A stretch of 64,000 nt of DNA. Origin: Linanthus parryae (Eukaryota; Streptophyta; Magnoliopsida; Ericales; Polemoniaceae). The stretch lies in NCBI GenBank assembly GCA_023055425.1, contig JALGPY010000008.1, positions 7,140,501-7,204,500 on the forward strand, in the 5' to 3' direction. The notes under the pieces are model-generated. The model did not search any database. It was not told the origin of the DNA and saw only the letters and a list, made by a program, of their open reading frames with translations. Both the position numbers and the translations under genes were made by a program. Positions 51,901 through 63,944 of this stretch are shown here, in pieces (position 1 is the first letter of the stretch; the number at the start of each line of letters is the position of its first letter).

Positions 51901-52009
51901 TTACTTGATCGGACACGTGCGCATACGCATTAAGAAATCGCATCAATTCCCACATGGTTCCTTATGTATAATGCTTGTTCTTTCCGTCGATTCTAAACTC
52001 TACCCGTAG

Positions 52010-52270
52010 TACTCGCTAGTAAATGATCCTATTAGCAATGTAACATCATCTATGATTAGTTTAAGGGGTGACTCTAATATGGATCCAAAGTGTTGGGGAT
52101 TTAAATTTAATATCTTCCACACCCTCATTGAGCTTCCATTTTTTCTGGAGTAGCAACTGGTTGTCGAAACTCCATGGACCTCTGTCGATGTTACTAAGCT
52201 TTTGATTCTCCTCAAACTTGAAATAAAGGTGTTTTGGACCTCTGTCGATGTTCCCTTCCATTAGCCGGAG
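52010..52270 (-). pseudogene. DUF4283 (LINE ORF1-type) relic in copy A
   Basis: On the minus strand 52261-52061 reads IDRGPWSFDNQLLLQKKW, then VEDIKFKSPTLWIHI. This matches DUF4283 domains, which sit in plant LINE ORF1-like proteins (family form GGPWTFDNNLLLLKRW, then WVQIHNLP). It is short and truncated. A small deletion with filler DNA lies near 52235. Confidence 0.7.
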
Positions 52271-52498
52271 TTTCAGCCAACAAATCTTCTTATAAGGCCT
52301 TCTTAACTTCTTGATGATATCATAGCTATTTTTTCATGGTGAGTCCGTGAAAATAGAGTAATGTGAATCACAAAAACTAAAAACTTAACATTTTTTAGAC
52401 AGCAAAAAATAGAATAGTAGTATAAAGTATTAGGACAAATGGAATATTATTTTATGGTTGTCGATAATTTAGGGCACGCCATAACATGTCATCCCCAT

Positions 52499-53235
52499 TG
52501 GATTCTCTTCAGCCTCATTTTAGTCCAGCCCATCTAGCCCTCAAATCCTAACCATTCAAAAAATCCAGTGGTTAAGATGAAAAGATATAAATCTAGAACC
52601 ATTACTCCCTCCCTCACCACATCGTATTCCCACCCTCCTCCTTCCTACTCCTCTGCTACTAAAATTCTCATCTTTCTGTAAAAGAAAACCCAACAACTCT
52701 TAATCCTCATCACCGAAAATGTGTTTCATACAAGCAAGACCCGTGATTTAAATAAAATAATATCTCCCCTTTTGAACTTGCGATGCTATCTTTTGTGCAA
52801 TTTAACATAGCTTTAATTTGATTACATTTCATATCAAACTAAGAATAAGCAAATGTAACTGCGATTGTTGCAAGCTGGAGAAATCAAACAAACTGTGATG
52901 TGCTTTGTTGATGTGCTTTCATTCAGATAAGCAGTTAATCGATATGCATCCTTGGTTCGATTTCTTGATGTCCAATCAATTATATATATATATATATTCA
53001 CAAATTGTTTTGGTGATGGGCGGTAGAAGAAACGATTAGGTCTCTATTTGCAGAGAAATGAAAGAGTGGTGATGCATTTGCAGAAGAGGGATGAGAAGAG
53101 AGGGAATACGATGTGGTGAGGGAGGGAGTAATGGTTCTAGATCTATATCTTTTCATCTGAACCACTGGATTTTTTGAATGGTTAGGAATTGAGGGCTGGA
53201 TGGGCTAGACCAAAATGAGGCTGGAGAAGATCCAT
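52499..53235. mobile_element. Foldback element in copy A
   Basis: Long inverted arms of roughly 170-200 bp (52499-52690 and 53070-53235) share CTCCCTCCCTCACCACATCG and the CAGCCTCATTTT and CCAGTGGTT blocks with their complements. The 7-bp flank TCCCCAT is repeated on both sides. The ~400-bp loop has no coding. It is most like a MULE/foldback MITE; the superfamily is uncertain. Confidence 0.75.
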
Positions 53236-54789
53236 TCCCCATATGTGTTTTTAAGACACGGCCGTGGAAAGTTGACAATTAAGGAAATTACGACTTCCAG
53301 ACCAAGTTCTTGAAAAAATAAATGAGAAAGTTTGAAAATATTATAATTGGAGACCCACCATCAGTGCTATAACATCAATACATAACACATCTCTCTCTCT
53401 CTAGATAATATTATAATAGGATAAACATGAAAATTACATGGATGACGATGCCGGACTTATCACTTTATTTTTGTCGTCAACCGGGTTTCAAAGAGTAACG
53501 CATTGTCGTGCCCTAAATGATATCAAATAAATTCATCTTTCGCACACATTACTCTCTACTTGTATCGCCTTGAAGCAAGCCAGAGTACAGGAGTAAAGGA
53601 GAATCATTCTCCCCATTTCTAATGGTTTCACCAAATAGATAGAATCGTGCTCGGCCGCGCCAAATCTTGCGCCCCGTGAAAGATCGCTCACCCCCTTATC
53701 TCAGGTACCCTCTCTTTCTTTTTTACCTGTACCAAAACGCATATACCTAATGGCCCATCCAGAGAGAACTGGAACTGTTTTGATTAGATATGACTATCCA
53801 AATTGGGACATGTTATATATGTCCTATCAATCCTTACAAGACCCGCACATCTTCTATTACGAGAAAAAGTCGACGGTATAATTTAGAATTAGATCTTGTT
53901 GTTTAATCATTGACATTGGAATTCACGCCTAATGCTTGATTTCGAAGGGATTGAGAGCAGTGCAATAGAGTTTTTGACAGAAAAAATGAGATGGCAAAGA
54001 GCCAAGGAGCATGTAGCTTACTGTAGGGCTGCAAACAAGCCAAGCTTGAATATGCGGATCTTCAGCTCCTAAACTCTAACACCGGGTCGTTGAATAATTT
54101 TTTATTTATATTATTTTAAAATATATCAATGAGCCTGAAAGGATATTTGAGTAGGATTGACATGAGTGGGTTGATTCGGTAGGAGATTGTGAATGTTTTG
54201 GGTAACGGTGGACCGTCATGACCTGTTGCGTGCAAGTAGTTAGCTTACTAGATGGACAGATAGACGATAGTGGACCGACATGACATGTAATGAACCGATA
54301 CATAGAAGGACATGAGACCGATAGGAGATTGTCAGTGCGGTTACTTGACATAACCGAAGTAGGATTAGCGTGTTTCAATACTATATCCGAATCTTCTACA
54401 TCCCTATGTGATCTATAGATCGCCTAGCCTCTTCCGCAATTGATAACAGTTTATTAAATAAAAATGTAAAAGTATTAGTTAGTTGTTTATTTTATTTTTG
54501 TCACTTTTTTTTGAAATGTATTTCATTTTAGTCACTTGTTTGAGGGTGACGACTCATTCAACACTCAATATTCCTTATCGTTAATGTAATCTAGAGTCTA
54601 GACTAATTGCTTAGTTAAGTAATCTCAAGACTGTCCTCGTTGGATCAATAAATCGGGGTTGAAATGCCAACCCCATATTACTTGACCGGACACGTGCGCA
54701 TACGCATTAAGAAATTGCATCGATTCTCACATGGTTCCTTGTGTATAATGCTTGTTCTTTCCGTCGATTCTAAACTCTACCCTTAGTAC

Positions 54790-55120
54790 TCGCTAATAAC
54801 TGATCCTATTAGCAATGCTACATCATCTATGATTAGTTGAAGGGGTGACTCTAATATGGATCCAAAGTGTTGGATATTTAAATTTAATATCTTCCACACC
54901 CTCATTGAGCTTCCATTTTTTCTGGAGTAGCAACTGGTTGTCGAAGCTCCATGGACCTCTGTCGATGTTACTAACCTTTTGATTCTCCTCAAACTTGAAA
55001 TAAAGGTGTTTTGTTTGAACTCGATGACTTTCATATCTCCGTCAGGGCACCATAGTCTTATGAAGAGTTTCTTCATTTCCCTGCCATTAGTTGGAGTTTC
55101 AGCCAACAAATCTTTTTATA
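54790..55120 (-). pseudogene. DUF4283 relic in copy B
   Basis: It has the same motif set as copy A but keeps about 65 bases that copy A lost, including a readable upstream part (KKLFIRLWCPDGDMKVIEF). The frame breaks before the WSFDNQLLL block. Not functional. Confidence 0.65.
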
Positions 55121-55324
55121 AGGCCTTCTTAACTTCTTGATGATATCATAGCTATTTTTTCATGGTGAGTCCGTGAAAATAGAGTAATGTGAATCACAAA
55201 AACTAAAAACTTCACATTTTTTAGACAGCAAAAAATAGAACAGTAGTATAAAGTATTAGGACAAATGGAATATTATTTTATGGTTGTCGATAATTTAGGG
55301 CACGCCAAAACATGTCATCCCCAT

Positions 55325-56059
55325 TGGATTCTCTCCAGCCTCATTTTAGTCCAGCCCATCTAACCCTCAAATCCTAACCATTAAAAAAATCCAGTGGTTA
55401 AGATGAAAAGATATAAATCTAGAACCATTACTCCCTCCCTCACCACATCGTATTCCCACCCTCCTCCTACTCCTCTGCTACTACAATTCTCATCTTTCTG
55501 TAAAAGCAAACCGAACAACTCTTAATCCTCATCACCGAAACTGTGTTTCATACAAGCAAGACATGTGATTTAAATAAAATAATATCTCCCCTTTTGAACT
55601 TGCGATGCTATCTCTTGTGAAATTTAACATAGCTTTAATTTGATTACATTTCAGATCAAACTAAGAATAAGCAAATGTAACTGTGATTGTTGCAAGCTGG
55701 AGAAATCAAACAAACTGTGACGTGCTTTGTTGATGTGCTTTCATTCAGATAAATAGCTAATTGATATGCATCCTTGGTTCGATTTCTTGATGTTCAATCA
55801 ATTATATATATATATATATATTCACAATTTTTTTTGACGATGGGCGGTAGAAGAAACGATTAGGTCTCTATTTGCAGAGAAATGAAAGAGCGGTGATGCA
55901 TTTGGAGAAGAGGGATGAGAAGAGAGGGAATACGATGTGGTGAGGGAGGGAGTACTGGTTCTAGATCTATATATTTTCATCTTAACCACTGGATTTTTTG
56001 AATGGTTAAGATTTGAGGGCTGGATGGGCTAGACCAAAATGAGGCTGGAGAAGATCCAT
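55325..56059. mobile_element. Foldback element in copy B
   Basis: Direct duplicate of the copy A element with the same TCCCCAT flanks (55318-55324 and 56060-56066). It was therefore present before the tandem duplication. Confidence 0.75.
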
Positions 56060-56420
56060 TCCCCATATGTGTTTTTAAGACACAGCCGTGGAAAGTTGAC
56101 AATTAAGGAAAATTACGACTTCCAGAGCAAGTTCTTGAAAAATTGAATGGGAAAGTTTGAAAATATTATAATTGGAGACCCACCATCAGCGCTATAACAT
56201 CAATACATAACAATCTCTCTCTCTAGATAATATTATAATGGGATAAACATGAAAATTACATGGATGACGATGCCGGACTTATCACTTTATTTTTGTCGTC
56301 AACCGGGTTTCAAAGAGTAACGCATTGTCGTGCCCTAAATGATATCAAATAAATTCATCTTTCGCACACATTACTCTCTACTTGTATCGCCTTAGAGCAA
56401 GCCACAGTAAAGGAGTAAAG

Positions 56421-56763
56421 TAATAGCTCAGTCCATCTATCGGGCCCAAAGAATACCAAAGCCCAAGCCACAAGCTGTTGAAGGCCCAAAAGACCACAAG
56501 CTGCTGACAGCCCAAATCCATAAAAGCCCAAGTCACAAACCTGCTGAAGCATTAGGGTTTGACAACTTAAGAGATGTTGATTTCCTACCGTTAGATTGTA
56601 CTGTCCTCAATCTAACGGTGCTATTCATTTCTGTATATAAAGCTCACTGTGACTTTAGGGTTCATTCATCATTTTGTATCGTCTTTCATTTTTACCGATT
56701 CAATACAGTTCTCTCTTTTCCTTCATCTCTGCATTTCCATGGAGATTCTTCAATAATCTTTCA
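56421..56763 (+). repeat. Copia 5' LTR
   Basis: It holds a TATA box (TATATAAAG, 56634-56642). A perfect 12-bp inverted repeat (ACCGTTAGATTG at 56587-56598 and its complement at 56608-56619, 9-base loop) lies just upstream. It ends TCTTTCA. Confidence 0.95.
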
Positions 56764-56775
56764 TGGTATCAGAGC
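56764..56775 (+). other. Copia primer binding site
   Basis: TGGTATCAGAGC directly follows the LTR end and precedes the gag ATG. It is complementary to the initiator tRNA-Met 3' end. Confidence 0.9.
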
Positions 56776-59700
56776 ATGTCGATTATACCGACATCTCCGG
56801 CTTCACCGCCGCTATACCTGTTGGCCAATATACACAATCTTGTCCCTTTTAAGCTTGAAAGCTCCAACTTCGTCTTATGGCGTCACCAGATTCAATCTCT
56901 TTTTCGCACACATAGTCTTTTTGGCTATCTCGATGGCTCTACACCTTGTCCGCCGTCGCATATTACTTCCGAGAATGGTCTGGTTGCTAATCCGGCCTTC
57001 TCTGCCTGGATCTTACAAGATCAGGCGGTGCTCACTGTTTTGAATGCGACTCTATCTACAGAGGCGCTCACTCTTGTTATTGGGTGTTCGACATCTGGTG
57101 AAGCCTGGCAAACCCTTCAACGCCGCTACGCCTCTCTCACCAGATCTAATATACTCCAACTCAAATCCGACCTCCAAACCACCAAAAAGGGCTCAGATTC
57201 GATTGATGTCTACATGCAGAAACTCACCACCATCCGCAACAAATTAGCTATTTCATCTGTTCTTATCGAAGATGAAGATATGTTGTTATACGCCGTTAAC
57301 GGCCTCCCTCTCGAATATAACTCCTTCAGATTATCTCTCCGAACCCACTCCAACCCTATTTCATTCGAGGAGCTTCATGTGCTGTTGAAAGCTGAAGAGC
57401 AGATGTACGCCTCCCCGACCTTACTCACCGATCCTAATCCTTCCGCCTTCTACGGCGGTCGGACCAGCCGTGGCGGCCTTTACCCTAACGGCGTCCGTGG
57501 TGGTCGAGGTAGTCAACGGGGTGGTGGCCGATTTGACTACTCTCGGGGCGGCCGTACCAATTCGGGTTCTGGATACTCAACCGGTTCCTCTTCTGGGTCA
57601 GGCTGGTACGGATCGGGTCACAGCTCCTCCATGGGTTATGGATCAGGATCCGGTTCGGGTCACGGGTTCGGATCACCTCGAGGTGGTTCGGGTCGGAGTT
57701 CGGGCGGTAACAGAGGCCGTGGTGGTTTTGGTCGAGGGGGTGGTTCATCTGCAGTCACTTGTCAAATATGCGGTCTCGATTACCACTCCGCTCTAGACTG
57801 CTATCACCGTATGGATTACGCTTATCAGGGTCGACACCCTCCAGAAAAGCTATCTGCTATGGCTGCCTCCTCTTCATTTCCACAAGCTGCTCCCTCTTCA
57901 GAAATTTGGTTAACTGACACAGGCGCAACAAATCATATGACCTCAGAGCTAAGCAATCTCTCTCTCTCTGAGCCATACTCTGGGACTGAACAAGTCACTG
58001 TGGGTAATGGTTCTTCACTGCCTATACAACACTCTGGTACTGCCTTTCTCACAACTACTAATTGTTCATTTAAATTATCTGATACGTTACATGTCCCGAA
58101 CCTATCTGTCAATTTGCTTTCTGTCAACAAACTTTGCAATGAACACAATGTTCGATTTATTTTTGACAAAGAATCGTTTTATATTCAGGACACTGCTTCG
58201 GGACAAACTCTTTTTCAGGGTATCAGTAAAAACGGTCTTTACCCCATGTCATCCATGTCTTTTTAGACTGGTCCTCAAGCCTACCTTGGTCAGAAAGTTC
58301 AATCAAGACTGTGGCACTCGCGTCTTGGCCACCCCTCTAACTCTATTTTATCTAAATGTGTGTCTTGTCCAAAACATGTTCAATCCTCTGGTAGTATATG
58401 TGAATCCTGTCTAGCAGGAAAAATGACTAAATTGCCTTTCACTTTGTCTAATTCTGCTTCTGCTACTCCACTTGAATTAATTCATACTGATGTCTGGGGG
58501 CCTTCCTCAACTGTTTCTGTTAGTGGCTACAAATACTATGTCCTTTTTATAGATGATTATTCAAGATATACATGGCTTTTTCCTCTTAAATTAAAATCTG
58601 AAGTTGCTTCTACCTTTGCTACTTACAAACTGTTTGTTGAGAAACTTCTTGGGTATTCCATCAAAATATTAAGATCTGATGGAGGGGGTGAGTATATTGC
58701 TCATACCTTTCAAAAACTTCTACAAGACAGTGGCATTAGTCATCAGAAATGTTGTCCTCACACCCCTCAACAAAATGGGGTAGCTGAACGTAAACATCGT
58801 CATATTATAGAGACTGCTGTTACTTTACTTAATTCTGCTTATTTACCTCAAAGATTTTGGTTTCATGCTGTGGCTACTGCCACTTAGTTGATTAACAGGA
58901 TGCCTAGCAAGAACACTCATAATGTCTCACCTTTTGAACTTTTGTTTGGCCTTAAACCTGATTATACAATTCTTCGTGTATTTGGGTGTGCTTGCTTCCC
59001 TTGCTTGAAGCCTTACATGAACTCCAAACTTGATCCTAAAACTACAAAATGTGTGTTTCTTGGTTATGCTGCTGGCTATAAGGGATATTTGTGCTACGAC
59101 AATACTGCAAACAAATTTTATATTAGCCGTGATGTAATATTTGATGAGTTCCAGTTTCCTTATCAACATCACTCTACTTTTGATGCTGCTACGACATCTT
59201 CCTCACAGTTTGTTCCTGCTGTGGTTTCAGGTTCTGTCCCTATTTCTGGAGATGCCTCTCCAATACATGTCACTGCTGGTTCCCTAAGAACTGATGCTAC
59301 ACCTGATAGAGCTGATAGAACTGATAGAACAGATGCTACACCCAGAACCCTCCATGGTTCTGGACCCCTTTATGAGGGATTGAGACAGGAGCATCCAGCA
59401 CCTGGGTTTGTGCTCACACCCAAAATAGATACTAGAACAGTTACTACAGCTTCTTTGGACTCACCACCCGCTGAAGTTAGTGAGCCACCCAATTCTGGTA
59501 TGGCACCTGCTCTCATCCCCATGATGATCCCCCACCCCCTCCTCTCTCCCCCCCCCCCTCTGACTTCTTCTACTCATCCTATGCAAACTCGTAGTAAATC
59601 TGGGATTAGCAAAAAGAAGTTACATTTTCACACTGCTGTTACTACACCAGCTGCTTCTCATTCTGGTTTTATTTCTGCTCTTTCTATCACTTCACACGCT

Positions 59701-61233
59701 GATCCCACATGTTACACACAAGCTGTCAAACAAGGTGTTTGGCGTAATGCCATGTCCGATGAATTTGACAGCCTTACCAAACAGCACACCTGGTCCTTGG
59801 TTCCACCACCCCCCATGCCAATATCATTGGCAATAAATGGGTGTATAAAACCAAGTTTAACCCAGATGGCTCTGTGTCTCGGTATAAGGCTCGCCTAGTC
59901 GCCAAAGGGTTCCATCAAACCCCTGGTCTCGACTACGACGAGACCTTCAGTCCTGTTGTAAAACACAGCACTGTTCGTACTATTTTGGCCTTAGCTGCTA
60001 GTTTTTCTTGGCCATTACAACAGTTAGACGTCAAGAATGCCTTTTTACATGGCTTTCTCCGTGAAACTGTATATATGAAACAACCCCCTGGGTTTGTGGA
60101 TCCTAGTTTTCCTAATCATGTCTGTCACTTGCACAAATCCATTTACGGACTCAAACAAGCACCTCGTGCTTGGTTTGAGAGGTTTACCACTTATTTGTTA
60201 TCACGTGGTTTTGTTGCTTCAATGGCAGACTCTTCTTTGTTTATTCGTCATAACAATAGTAAACTTACAATTTTACTATTATACGTCGATGACATTATAT
60301 TAACCGGAAATGATATTTCCTACATTTCCTCTCTTGTTACTACTTTAGGCAAAGAATTTAAAATGACCAACTTAGGCCCTCTTACTTATTTTCTTGGCCT
60401 CCAAATACATCGCACTTCGCATGGTATCTTGATCAATCAAGAAAAATACATTGTCGATTTACTTGCTCGTTTTAATATGTCAACTTGTAAACCATGTTCC
60501 ACTCCAATGGCTGCTGGGGTTAAGTACCACATGAATCAGGGACATTTACTACCTGATCCCACCATCTATCGCCAATTACTTGGCGCTTTACAGTACTTAA
60601 CATTCAACCGACCCGATTTGGCTTTTTCGGTTAACCACCTATGTCAATTCATGCACTCTCCCACTCATCTTCACTTAACTGGTGCTAAACGCATTCTGCG
60701 TTATCTCCAAGGCACTAAAACCACTGGTTTGTTTTTACCAAAGTGGGCATTTACCGATCCAAGTCTTCACCGATGCAGACTGGGCTGGTGACCCAACCGA
60801 TCGGCGAAGCACCACTGGGATTATTGAGTTCCTTGGCCCCAATCCCATTCATTGGGTAGCCAAGAAACAGGCCACGGTCGCTAGGTCCTCCACCGAGGCC
60901 GAATATCGTGCACTCGCCACTGCTGCCGCTGATTTATCATGGTTTCGTTACTTATTTAAAGAATTACGCTTTCGTATACCCAGCCCTCCATGTATATGGA
61001 CTGATAATTTTTCTGCTCTTTCCCTTTCTCATACCCCTTTATTTCATGCTCGTACGAAACATATTGAATTAGACTACCATTATGTTCGTGAAAAAGTTCT
61101 CCGCAAAGAACTTACTGTTTCCTTTGTTTCAGGTAAAGATCAAATCGCCGATATCTTCACCAAATCTTTACCTGCTGCTCAGTTTGATCGCTTCAAAAGT
61201 AAACTGATGGTTTGTTCAACACCCTCAGTTTAA
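56776..61233 (+). pseudogene. Copia gag-pol polyprotein, four breaks
   Basis: Domains in order: gag (FKLESSNFVLWRHQIQSLF); an RGG/Gly-Ser-rich tail; a CCHC zinc knuckle (CQICGLDYHSALDC); protease (DTGATNHM); integrase (HSRLGHPS, HTDVWGP, SDGGGEY and QQNGVAERKHR, with the DDE residues); reverse transcriptase (ARLVAKGFHQTPGLDYDETF, LLYVDDIILTGND); and RNase H (FTDADWAGDPTDRRSTTG, KHIELDYHYVREK). Breaks are an in-frame TAG at 58264-58266 between protease and integrase, an in-frame TAG at 58885-58887 inside integrase, a frameshift at a six-C run (59809-59814) before RT, and a frameshift near 60740 between RT and RNase H. Copia elements normally use one frame, so this copy is not autonomous. The ATG directly after the PBS is the likely start. 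Confidence 0.93.
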
Positions 61234-61240
61234 GGGGGAA
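61232..61240 (+). other. Copia polypurine tract
   Basis: AAGGGGGAA immediately before the 3' LTR, overlapping the end of the pol frame. Confidence 0.85.
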
Positions 61241-61583
61241 TAATAGCTCAGTCCATCTATCGGGCCCAAAGAATACCAAAGCCCAAGCCACAAGCTGTTG
61301 AAGGCCCAAAAGACCACAAGCTGCTGACAGCCCAAATCCATAAAAGCCCAAGTCACAAACCTGCTGAAGCATTAGGGTTTGACAACTTAAGAGACGTTGA
61401 TTTCCTACCGTTAGATTGTACTGTCCTCAATCTAACGGTGCTATTCATTTCTGTATATAAAGCTCACTGTGACTTTAGGGTTCATTCATCATTTTGTATC
61501 GTCTTTCATTTTTACCGATTCAATAAAGTTCTCTCTTCTCCTTCATCTCTGCATTTCCATGGAGATTCTTCAATAATCTTTCA
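61241..61583 (+). repeat. Copia 3' LTR
   Basis: Same length and features as the 5' LTR, including the stem-loop and TATA box, with three substitutions. Confidence 0.95.
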
Positions 61584-62124
61584 TAAAGGAGAATCCTTCT
61601 CCCCATTTCTAATGGTTTCACCAAATCGATAGAATCGTGCTCGGCCTCGCCAAATTTTGCGCCGCGTGAAGGATCGCTCACCCCCTTATCCCAGGTACCC
61701 CCTCTTTCTTTTTTACCTGTACCAAAACGCGCATACCAAATGGCCCAGCCAAATAGAGCTGGATCTGTTTTGATTAGATATGATTATCCAAATTGGGACA
61801 TGTTATATATGAACTATCAATCCTTACAAGATTTGCACGTCTTCTATTAGAACAAATTGACGGTATAATTTAGAATTAGATCTTGTTGTTAAATCATTGA
61901 CATTGGAATTCACGCCTAATGCTTGATTTCGAAGGGGCTGAGAGCAGTGCAATAGAGTTTTTGACAGAAAAAAGGGGATGGGAAAGAGCCAAGGAGCATG
62001 TAGCACACTGTAGGGTTGCAAACAAGCCAAGCTTGAAGATGCGGGTCTTCAGCTCCTAAACTCTAACACCGGGTCGTTGAATAATTGATTAAATAATTAT
62101 TTATTTAGATTATTTTAAAATATA

Positions 62125-62667
62125 TCTTTTTGAAAAATTAGTGCATTGATATTTTACTATAGTAAAAATTACACTCAATATTTAATATAATGTTTTATTG
62201 TGATATTTTAGAGCTCTTGAACCTAGTGAGCTTGAAAGCTCTGAGTTCAAACTCTAAAGTTAACAAGTCTGAATTAGGCTTGAGCTGAATTCGATTGGGT
62301 GAATTTCTTGCTAGAGCAGATTTTCAGCTTGACATGTGAAGCTCAAAACGAACTTGGGGCTAGATTTTTCTCTAACAAGTTGAGCCCGAGCTCGGTGGTA
62401 TTCGACTTAGCTAGGGTGTGACACCCAAATATTTAAGTATAAACTAGAATAAATGTATGGCTAAATTGAAAATTATGTACTTGTAATGGGGAAATTTTAA
62501 TTTATGCGATTCGGTATTACTCATTCTATATACTTGTATGCTCTTTTACGCCCGGAATTTATAGCTCTTGTGACTCTTTTTATACCGTTCAGTTTGTAAT
62601 GCACCTATGAGTGTTCACAATTTAATCTGTACCTAACACCCCTTCATTTTGCAAAAGGCTGGAGAAA
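62125..62667. other. Intergenic / upstream region of the F-box gene
   Basis: AT-rich sequence with no supported feature other than presumably the F-box gene promoter. Confidence 0.5.
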
Positions 62668-63944
62668 ATGACGCAAAGAGACATGATTAGTGTCTTGCCC
62701 AAGGATATCACAGATCATATCTTGGAACGAATACCTATACAAGATGCTGTCAGGACGAGTGTCTTGTGTAGGAATTGGAAGTACAAATGGACTTCGATTC
62801 GGAACCTCACATTTGATGAACAGTTCTTCGACTATCTCGTACGTGCAAAATCTTTGCCCCCTCAAGTTTATCTCGCGATAATCAAGGATCTTCTTGAAAA
62901 TTATCATGACGGAAACATTGACAGCTTTACTCTTTACGTACCCGATTCAGATAATAACGTTATTTCAGCTCTGATTTCCATTCTCTCCAAAGTGTCACTG
63001 AAAGATGTCAAACAATTGACAATCAACTATAAATGGCGGTTTCTTGCGTATAAAGAAAATAATTCAATGGGAGTAAACACGGTATCAATCTATTACTGTT
63101 CGAAACTGACTCATCTTAGAATGGAAAAATGTGTGATCATCCCACCACCGATGTTCGGGGGCTTTCCTAGCCTCGTCTCTCTCCAATGTCAATCGGTAAC
63201 TTTTTTCAACGGCTCCTTCACACACTTGTTCTCCAAATGCCCATTAATCGAGTCATTGGCTCTGTCAGATTGGTACAGCCGAGACAAAATTGATATATGT
63301 TCTACGAGGCTGAAACACTTGAAGGTCGCGGTAGATTCTCTGTCCGTGATTGACATTAGTGCTCCAAATTTGGAGACACTTTACTATGACATACGAGAAG
63401 ACCTACTGGGTTGTGGCCAGGTTATAAGCGTTATGACACCCCTAAATTCCTTGAAGGTCTTATATTTCCATGGCATGGACCTTGGCATTGCAAACGAGAT
63501 CAAATTATTCATAAATTTGGTCCAAGCTGCTCCGAATCTCCAAGTTCTTGATGTCATGGTAAGATAACTTAATTTTTTTATAACATTATCAATTTATGTT
63601 CTTATATTATTTTCTTATTACAAGACTATTTATTCAGCTCGAATTTCCCATTGTTTCTTTTCTAGACCACTTCTGGGTTATATGTGGAAGAAGGTATATG
63701 TACTTTGAAAACGATGGATCAGAAGTTGGAAAAACTCGAGACTATGAATGTGCACTTATGGGATGGTGGAGATAACGGGATTTTTCTTATAGAGCGTCTG
63801 CTTTCCCTGACTCCGTTTATGAAGAAGATGAAGATTGTGCTGCATTTTTTGGTTGACAGAGCTGCTATCGCCGATAAGATTATGAGTTTTCCTAGGGCCT
63901 CTCAGCTGGGGGAGGTAGAGATCCAAGCATGTGTTCGAGTCTGA
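62668..63944 (+). CDS. F-box/FBD/LRR-type protein
   Basis: Two exons (62668-63558 and 63666-63944) join in frame to 389 aa with a GT-AG intron of 107 bp. Residues 7-50 form the F-box (ISVLPKDITDHILERIPIQD, then RTSVLCRNWKYKW). Degenerate leucine-rich repeats follow (LKDVKQLTI, KLTHLRMEKC, FPSLVSLQCQ, CPLIESLALSD, LKHLKVA, APNLETLYYD), with an FBD-like C-terminal part. Such proteins bind SKP1 through the F-box and recruit substrates to SCF ubiquitin ligases. It is closest in layout to At1g13570-type proteins; the substrate is unknown. The ATG chosen directly precedes the F-box with the expected short leader. This family expands and decays quickly in plants, but here both exons are open and the junction is clean. 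The gene ends 56 bases before the window edge. Confidence 0.9.

Larger units (their letters stand above)
51354..54124. repeat. Tandem duplication, copy A
   Basis: This 2.77-kb unit is repeated directly as copy B. The junction is sharp: the unit ends TTAAAATAT and copy B starts ATCAATGAGCC, as copy A does at 51354. The unit holds a DUF4283 relic, a foldback element and non-coding DNA. Copy A lacks the copia insertion and keeps a single TAAAG (53594-53598) at the matching site. Confidence 0.92.
56421..61583 (+). mobile_element. Young Ty1/copia retrotransposon (Ale/Retrofit-like)
   Basis: Two 343-bp LTRs (56421-56763 and 61241-61583) differ at only three positions (0.9%). The 5-bp target duplication TAAAG is exact (56416-56420 and 61584-61588), and copy A of the tandem repeat shows the empty site. 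PBS TGGTATCAGAGC (initiator tRNA-Met type) follows the 5' LTR; a purine tract precedes the 3' LTR. The LTRs start TA, not TG, in both copies. It is complete in structure but its gag-pol frame is broken, so it would need help in trans. Lineage is inferred from gag and RT motifs. Confidence 0.95.
54125..62124. repeat. Tandem duplication, copy B, split by a copia element
   Basis: Copy B matches copy A from 54125 to 56420, is interrupted by the copia element, and resumes at 61589 to 62124, where the shared sequence ends TTAAAATAT. Without the insertion it is about 2.83 kb. Scattered substitutions and small indels separate the copies, more than the three differences between the copia LTRs. Confidence 0.92.
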
